Shown here piece by piece: positions 58,994 to 64,000 of a DNA stretch of 64,000 nt (positions are counted from its first letter, which is position 1; each line of letters starts with the position of its first letter). Both the position numbers and the translations under genes were made by a program. The DNA is from Parietichytrium sp. I65-24A (lineage: Eukaryota > Sar > Bigyra > Thraustochytrida > Thraustochytriidae), in the NCBI GenBank assembly GCA_012862575.1, contig BLSF01000001.1:124001-188000 (forward strand). The letters run 5' to 3'. Below the pieces are notes generated by a model. The model did no database searches. It was not told the DNA's origin and saw only the letters and a list, made by a program, of their open reading frames with translations.

Positions 58994-60745
58994 TTACCAC
59001 TTTTCTAACAAACTATTCTGCAGCTTCGGAACTGCGTGAAACCGCGTGTGCAAAACGCGACGCGCTTGCTCCGAGTACGGCTGCCCTCCCACCCACATGC
59101 TGTACAATCTCTCTACGACAGGGTTGTTCTCGGGGTATCGCAACGCTCGGTTGTGAAATATGTCGGAAACTTTGCTTAGCCTTTCGCGGCCGGCAGCAGC
59201 ATTCGTCATGCTCTCTTCCATGGCCCCTAAAGGATCGTCGCTTTTGGAGGCCTTGGCAGGGCGGATCTGCCCCCCGCCATTTAAGCAGCCTCCTGGGCAG
59301 GCCATAATCTCAACAAAGTCGTAGCTACACTTGCCGCGCTTCATCTGCCTTACGATGGTCTGGATATTCCGGAAGCCATATATAGCCGCGAATCGAAGGA
59401 CAGGCTTGCCTGAGACTTGCAGCTCTACGCTCTTGATATCGCTGTTTCTGCCGACTTTGTATGGAAGCGGGCCAGGGCCAATTTCTACATTGTACAAGAG
59501 TTTCGAAGCCTTTCGAAATGTGTATTCGAGATATCCGCCGGAGCCGCCCCCGCCAGATTCTGCGGTGACACCGGTGAGACGGCCACCTTCTGATGAACAG
59601 GCCCCAAAGTCTCGGAACAAAGTCTCCCACTCGCTTTGCTCAGCTTCTCCTGGAATCTGTCTGACCTTCATCTCCACATCATCCACAGCAGCAACGGAAC
59701 CTGCATTTGAGTCCATCATCATGTTTACTAGCTCAGAGGAAGTCAGAACGCAATCGACGTCTTTCGTATTCGTCTCGGCATCCATAAAGTCACGACGAGA
59801 TGCCTCCAATTTCTTGTCCGCGCAAGGCATCACGGTGGCGACATATATTTTGGACGGGTCGGTTCCAGCTTTGCGACTCACGAATCGCTTGATTAGGGAC
59901 CCTGCGATTTGCTGAGGCGACTTGGTTGTGGAAATATATGGCAAAGTTTCAGGGTTGGACTTTTCGGCAAAACAAATCCACCCCGGGCAGGCAGAGCAGA
60001 TCATTGGCAAATTTTGCTTTGCGTCCACCAATCCGCCATGAGACACCGTTGTTGGGCTGCTTCCAGTCGGATCCAGTTGGACGGTGACGGAGTCCTGCGC
60101 AGCAGAGTACTGCGGGGTACTCCACTCAACTTTGCGATTCCCGCTCCCATCCACTGTCTGCGAGCATGCCCTGTATCGACTTAAAAACTCATTGCAGCTC
60201 TCTACAAGAGCCACATCACCTGCAACCGAAGGATCTAGGACAAAGTTCACGTTCAGCTTCTCTCGGAGAAACTGGTCAATCATCCCGTGGGCTTGTTCTG
60301 CACTGGAACAGCCCAGGTGTGCAGCGATGGAGGCACGCGACTGCGCGGACACCATAACAACCACGAACTTGTACTCGCCACTTTGCGCAGCCCTGATAAA
60401 CTCGGCAGCACTTTGCTGTTCGATGAGAACGGTCTCTGCAGAAGTGATGCACCCGCTGCAAGCCAAGCAGTCGCTTAGCGAAACCTTGGCAGTTTGGTTG
60501 TCCGATGTTTTGATGAGATCTGGCGGAGGTTTAAAGTCTTCTGCGCTGACTTTTTCCATGGCCATGGGACTTGAAAAGTCGCTCTCGAGCTCTAGTCCGA
60601 TTTTGGGCATCCCAGCATGGGCTGGACCTTTGTCACTCCCATCCTCTTTCGAGCCCTTCGCGAATATCGGATTCACACATGCCTGCGACGGTGCGATAAA
60701 GTCGTTCAGATCGCCGAGAAGCACCGAGCTGGAGAAGCCCGACAT
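58994..60745 (-). CDS. NAR1/CIAO3: Nar1/IOP1 cytosolic iron-sulfur assembly factor
   Basis: Predicted 583-residue protein related to iron-only hydrogenases that acts in the cytosolic iron-sulfur protein assembly (CIA) pathway, linking the Cfd1-Nbp35 scaffold to the targeting complex. It is not expected to make hydrogen. The four N-terminal cluster cysteines are Cys23 (SQACVNP), Cys93, Cys96 and Cys99 (CLACSGC). The C-terminal cluster cysteines are Cys253 (ACPGW), Cys308 (MPCADKK), Cys483 and Cys487 (CPGGCLNGGGQ). All eight are present. The protein ends in EKW; a C-terminal tryptophan is typical of Nar1 and is thought to help docking on the targeting complex. Gly-rich spacer residues (GGGGSGG) near 398 are a small local expansion. 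Length is near the usual 470-600. It is divergent with the carboxypeptidase gene, about 900 bases apart. Confidence 0.96.
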   Translation of the reverse strand: MSGFSSSVLLGDLNDFIAPSQACVNPIFAKGSKEDGSDKGPAHAGMPKIGLELESDFSSPMAMEKVSAEDFKPPPDLIKTSDNQTAKVSLSDCLACSGCITSAETVLIEQQSAAEFIRAAQSGEYKFVVVMVSAQSRASIAAHLGCSSAEQAHGMIDQFLREKLNVNFVLDPSVAGDVALVESCNEFLSRYRACSQTVDGSGNRKVEWSTPQYSAAQDSVTVQLDPTGSSPTTVSHGGLVDAKQNLPMICSACPGWICFAEKSNPETLPYISTTKSPQQIAGSLIKRFVSRKAGTDPSKIYVATVMPCADKKLEASRRDFMDAETNTKDVDCVLTSSELVNMMMDSNAGSVAAVDDVEMKVRQIPGEAEQSEWETLFRDFGACSSEGGRLTGVTAESGGGGSGGYLEYTFRKASKLLYNVEIGPGPLPYKVGRNSDIKSVELQVSGKPVLRFAAIYGFRNIQTIVRQMKRGKCSYDFVEIMACPGGCLNGGGQIRPAKASKSDDPLGAMEESMTNAAAGRERLSKVSDIFHNRALRYPENNPVVERLYSMWVGGQPYSEQARRVLHTRFHAVPKLQNSLLEKW

Positions 60746-61644
60746 GATCTATTTCCCCGTTGCGCCGCACCACCCGACCAAGTCTTCCTCTCGAGTCTCC
60801 CACCCAAAGCTTGCACGCCACTCAGTCCACTCAGACACGGAATCTATGCTCCTCGCACACGTTCTTGGCACCAACTTCTCGGTAAACACTAACGTCCTCG
60901 CAGACGCTCGACGTATTGGCAAGCTTTTCAACCTGTCACACAATCACACAGTCACACAGTCGCACGTGGCGAACAAACTAATTACTCCAAAACCAAAAAT
61001 CGACCAAAGGTAATCGACATGCACATGAGTGACTTTCCATGTGCGTGCATAATTTCAACTTCACTTCGTATCTACATAAATACAAATCATATCTCATTTC
61101 ATACCCGCGATTCTCTTTCACTGAACGCTACTCGCAGGTACAACACCAGCCTATCCTCCGGCCTCGGGCACCGGTAATGAGTGCTAGTTCTCTACTAATT
61201 TCTGGCGAATGCTACTGAATTTCTCGATGTCCGGCCGGTTCTGCAGCGGGGAACCCGCGTCCCCCAGAATCGTACCCCTTGGACACTTGGACGTCACTCA
61301 CAGTCTGGCTGGAAGTCAAAGTCAGTCAGTGTTGTTTGGAGTAGTGAGAGAGCGCGGACAAGTTGGAATGATCGCGTTGACTGAAAGGGACAAAAGCTGT
61401 CATTCGCGCTCGTAACCTCTTTACACATTGCATGATTTCTGATTCCTGATTTCTGATTTCTGAACTCTGAACTCTGAAAAGCGAGTGAGCATTGCAAGAA
61501 TTGCAAGCGCGGCAGGGAGATATATATCATACATTTATAATATATATACACTTTGGCACTTTGGCATTCGCGTGTTTCGTCAGAGTGCATCTTTAGTTGC
61601 AAGTCGGATCTTGACGCTGTTGGGCGCGCTGAGGGCTGGCTGAA
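60746..61644. other. Divergent promoter spacer, Nar1 / carboxypeptidase
   Basis: Nar1 (-) and the carboxypeptidase (+) start at its two ends. It holds CACACAGTCACACAGTCGCAC (about 60938-60965), one GACGTCAC site (61289), a TTTCTGAT repeat (61432-61478) and an AT-rich TATATATCATACATTTATAA stretch (about 61519-61552), about 100 bases before the carboxypeptidase ATG, which may act as its TATA region. The GACGTCAC site is single. Confidence 0.5.
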
Positions 61645-63051
61645 ATGCGCGTAAAGACTTTGTTGGCAGCTTTAGCTCTTTTAGTCGCTGGCGCGGGGCC
61701 ACAGCAAGGGAATGGGAAACGGACTAGCGCAGCGGATGCTCAGCTGGCACGGGCATTTGGGTATTCGGAAAGGCAGATCGATAAGGGGATAGCAAAGGGC
61801 AATGTACGCCCTCTTGCCGGGTGCTCGGACAATAAAGACTTCTTTGCGAGGTTCAGGACGTGGGAAGAGATTGAGACATTTTTGACGACTCGGGTGTGCG
61901 ATCTGCGGCGTGAAATTGGGTCTCTTGGAGACGATTGCGTGGTGGTGGAGATTGGGCGTAGCGTGGAAGGCAGGCCGATATATGCTGTTGAGCTGCGGAA
62001 TCCTGCTGCCTTGGCAGAGAGCGCCAAAAACATACGTGGTAAAAAGCGGAAAGAGAAGGCGCTCCTGGTGACCGGGACACTGCATGCGCGGGAGTGGACG
62101 TCGACCATGTCTGTTCTGTTGGCGCTTGTGAGAGCCGATGTTACAGATGTCTCAACCTTTTTTGTCCCGGTCTGGAATCCGGATGGCTACGCGCACAGCT
62201 GGTCCGGGGCGAAAGGGACTAAGAAGAGGTGGGCAAAAGGAGGGATTGTCGAGGAGGAGGTCCCCGCTCGTATGTGGCGCAAGAATCGCCGAGTGAACGA
62301 CGACGGGAGCTTGGGCGTGGACTTGAATCGTAATTTTGGCAGTAGTGCGGACATCTGGGGAACTGACAAGAAGAGCAAATCGATCAACCTTACAGAGTCC
62401 GATATCTACCAAGGCACCAGTGGCTGGAGCGAGCCGGAAACGAAAGCGATCTATGAATATCACAAAAAGCACAAGAAGAAGATAGTATCGTTTTTGGACG
62501 TGCACTGCTGCATCGGCGCTATTTTGGAACCTTTTTCAAGGCAGGGTAAAGCCCCAGAGTACATTTTTGACATCGGACAACGCATCATCGACTCTATTAA
62601 CCGCAAAGCTCCTCCCGACGAAAAGTACGAATGGAGGCCGCGCCCAGCGTCTTCAGCAAGTGGCAGTGGCATTTCTTCCAGCTGGGCTTTTCAGGAGGCC
62701 AAAATTCCTTTTACCTACGTCGTCGAACTTCGGTCCAAGTTTGTCATGCCGTGCTCTGATATTAAACCTATTGCAAACGAGTTCTTGCTAGGTTTCCGTA
62801 CCTTACTTCAGGAGCTATCCCAAATGGAAAAGACGATTGAGGAATACAAACTGCATCATTCCAAGTCTGCCCCCACTCAGGTGTCAATTTCGAGTCTTGA
62901 GGACAAAAAATTTTCAGCAACAACCGCGGAAATCGACATTTACCACAAGCGCAACTTTGGCCGCACCATTGTGTACTTTGCGGTCGGCTGTTTGGTTCTG
63001 CTTGGTGTTTATTTCGCGAAAGCCAAAAGCGAGCCTCACAAAGTCAACTAG
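61645..63051 (+). CDS. Membrane-anchored M14 metallocarboxypeptidase
   Basis: Predicted 468 residues: signal peptide (about 1-18, Leu/Ala-rich), lumenal or extracellular zinc carboxypeptidase domain (about 55-395), a C-terminal membrane span (about 441-458) and a short basic tail. Zinc ligands of the M14 family are His147 and Glu150 in TLHAREW and His287 in FLDVHC; the catalytic glutamate is Glu361 in YVVELR. Substrate-binding Arg in MWRKNRR (Arg212) and Asn-Arg in DLNRNF (228-229) are present. The region aligning with the Tyr248 segment of carboxypeptidase A reads PASSASGSG and lacks the tyrosine by eye. A long activation peptide is not evident. It likely trims C-terminal residues from peptides in the secretory pathway or at the cell surface. 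The start ATG follows a TATA-rich stretch. Its stop is one base from the stop of a minus-strand exon. Confidence 0.92.
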   Translation: MRVKTLLAALALLVAGAGPQQGNGKRTSAADAQLARAFGYSERQIDKGIAKGNVRPLAGCSDNKDFFARFRTWEEIETFLTTRVCDLRREIGSLGDDCVVVEIGRSVEGRPIYAVELRNPAALAESAKNIRGKKRKEKALLVTGTLHAREWTSTMSVLLALVRADVTDVSTFFVPVWNPDGYAHSWSGAKGTKKRWAKGGIVEEEVPARMWRKNRRVNDDGSLGVDLNRNFGSSADIWGTDKKSKSINLTESDIYQGTSGWSEPETKAIYEYHKKHKKKIVSFLDVHCCIGAILEPFSRQGKAPEYIFDIGQRIIDSINRKAPPDEKYEWRPRPASSASGSGISSSWAFQEAKIPFTYVVELRSKFVMPCSDIKPIANEFLLGFRTLLQELSQMEKTIEEYKLHHSKSAPTQVSISSLEDKKFSATTAEIDIYHKRNFGRTIVYFAVGCLVLLGVYFAKAKSEPHKVN

Positions 63052-63052
63052 T

Positions 63053-63847
63053 CTAGTGCAGCTTCAAGAGCAGAAAGAAGTCAACCTTCGGAAGGGTCCA
63101 CGAGATAGGGTCGGCAAGGCGGAGCAGAACGCGATAGCTGTCAAGGCTTGAAGAAATGCACCTTGGTGAATCCGGTTGGCACTCACTATGCTTGGCAGTC
63201 GCTACGTCTTCACGACAGATGTCTGACTCCGCAAAGAAAAATATGTTCGCGCAATAGACGCAGACCGATGCAGGATGTGGTTCTCCGATCTCGCGGCAAA
63301 AACCGGAAAGCTTCCTGGTGAAGGTCTTCTCTTTTCTTTGCGATGCCTCAATTATAGCATCTTCAATGTCTCCAGCTGCTTTTGCGCTGCCTCTGAAGCG
63401 TAGTGCATGGACTGTTGAGTTTAGTTTACAGTCAATGTAACTATGATTTTCTCACCGTACGTTCCGATGTAACTTATGAACTGGTAAAATACAGCTTTCA
63501 TATCCAGTTCGTCTTCCACCGTCAATTTAAGTTTACAAAAAATAATGCCTCTCCCTCCGTGATTGATTTTAGTTAACCCATATAAAACATAACATCTATG
63601 CTTTTCAACCGTGCTTTCCGTTGTAACTTTTCAATGGGGAAAAACACAGCTTTCAATGTCCAATTTTGTCTTCCACGTCCGATCGTTCACGTCTAGAAAA
63701 AAAAAAAAAAAACAACCCAGAGCTATTCTCTCCGTGGTTTAAAAGCGAAGTCAAGTCAATATCATGGTCACTATTCAAAACTATACAAGCATACAATTTG
63801 CGTTCTTCGTGCAAGTCGATCAATGCGACTGTGCCTATCTTTGCCAT
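63053..63847 (-). CDS. Unrecognised multi-exon gene with CxxC motif, internally duplicated
   Basis: No family was recognised. The clearest exon is 63411-63053: an open frame of about 119 codons with Cys-x2-Cys (VCVYCANIFFF) and later SDIC and HSEC, compatible with a zinc site, ending at TAG. Upstream, GTGAGA (63455) to CAACAG (63412) can be spliced as a 44-base intron, joining the segment VEDELDMKAVFYQFISYIGTY to VHALRFRG; unspliced reading meets a stop. A further upstream open segment (MAKIGTVALIDLHEE, ATG at 63847) continues into a partly degenerate second copy of the same exon. Because of this tandem duplication, the true exon structure is unclear, and the gene may be partly decayed. Coding potential rests on consistent reading frame and splice signals only. 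It starts 24 bases after the stop of the next gene on the same strand, so the two might be parts of one gene. Confidence 0.4.
63438..63745. repeat. Imperfect tandem duplication of an exon segment
   Basis: About 63438-63573 and about 63590-63745 align over some 140 bases at roughly 70-75 percent identity by eye; shared blocks include CAGCTTTCA, GTCTTCCAC and CTCTCCGTG or CTCCCTCCGTG. The right copy contains a 16-base A run and small insertions that break the reading frame. Confidence 0.7.
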
Positions 63848-63870
63848 TCGCTGAAGAAGAGAACCCCTAT

Positions 63871-64000
63871 CTATTCCCTGCTCTCTTGCTGCTTTTGCTG
63901 CTTGCGCTGAGCAGCCCACATGGCTTGGCGCTCCTGCTGAGCTTGGTCCTTCTCCTTCAGAGAATCAAGAAAAGCATGATCTGCGCCTTTTTCTTTGATC
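63871..64000 (-). CDS. C-terminal end of a gene running off the window
   Basis: The minus-strand frame entering from the right edge reads 42 codons, including KGADHAFLDSLKEKDQ and QAMWAAQRKQQKQQ, then TAG at 63873-63871. It is highly charged and Gln-rich, predicted helical, and looks like a genuine protein tail; the family was not recognised from so short a piece. The 5' part lies beyond position 64000. Confidence 0.55.
   Translation of the reverse strand, partial: IKEKGADHAFLDSLKEKDQAQQERQAMWAAQRKQQKQQESRE

Noticed and set aside
60084-61013. 309-codon plus-strand frame
   Set aside because: It overlaps Nar1 in antisense and then runs into the promoter spacer; no recognisable motif.

Overview
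The window looks like nuclear DNA of a unicellular eukaryote with long, mostly intron-less, GC-rich genes separated by 0.3 to 6 kb spacers full of simple repeats. Only three genes show introns in or beside their coding region with readable GT/AG borders (44 to 120 nt). The gene content (PH-PP2C phosphatase, multidomain myosin, giant LRR/IQ/MORN/WW protein, plant-like adenosylhomocysteinase, AMT-type ammonium transporter, PiggyBac-like transposase) would fit a stramenopile protist, perhaps a thraustochytrid/labyrinthulid. That placement is inference and could not be tested here. I saw no rRNA or tRNA gene, CRISPR array or retroelement.

Layout, left to right. 1-3.6 kb: low-complexity spacer. 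3.6-4.8 kb (+): questin-oxidase-like (DUF4243) protein. 5.1-7.8 kb (-): PH domain plus PP2C phosphatase. 10.5-12.5 kb (+): membrane-anchored metallophosphoesterase. 13.1-13.5 kb (+): small RRM protein. 14.0-15.5 kb (-): S-adenosylhomocysteine hydrolase. 17.5-27.5 kb (+): a 3,319-residue cytoskeletal scaffold with LRR, IQ, Sfi1-like, MORN, dynein-stalk-like and WW parts. 30.0-31.4 kb (+): ammonium transporter. 31.7-33.1 kb (-): PH-like plus ankyrin-repeat protein. 34.9-36.7 kb (-): multi-spanning membrane protein. 37.8-40.2 kb (+): PiggyBac-type transposase-like gene. 40.2-46.3 kb: long spacer. 46.3-47.8 kb (+): sulfotransferase with a membrane insert. 48.7-54.5 kb (+): unconventional myosin with PH, TPR and SH3 tail. 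54.7-56.1 kb (-): RagC/Gtr2 GTPase (one intron). 57.4-58.2 kb (+): eIF2-beta (one intron). 59.0-60.7 kb (-): Nar1-type iron-sulfur assembly factor. 61.6-63.1 kb (+): membrane-anchored M14 carboxypeptidase. 63.05-64.0 kb (-): one poorly preserved multi-exon gene and the last codons of another gene that runs off the window.

The genes are mostly housekeeping and cytoskeletal. RagC (amino-acid sensing, TORC1) and eIF2-beta (translation initiation) are divergent and share a 1.26 kb promoter region with four TGACGT sites in about 140 bp. Similar TGACGT clusters lie upstream of the SAH hydrolase and, more weakly, the PP2C gene. This suggests a common bZIP/ATF-like input, which is a hypothesis. The strongest novelty candidates are the giant scaffold and the myosin-PH-TPR-SH3 chimera, the latter with a phosphorylatable TEDS serine. 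The sulfotransferase with a membrane insertion and the PiggyBac-like gene with a substituted third catalytic acid come next. Several long reading frames begin at GTG or TTG in a naive search; here the first well-placed ATG was used.
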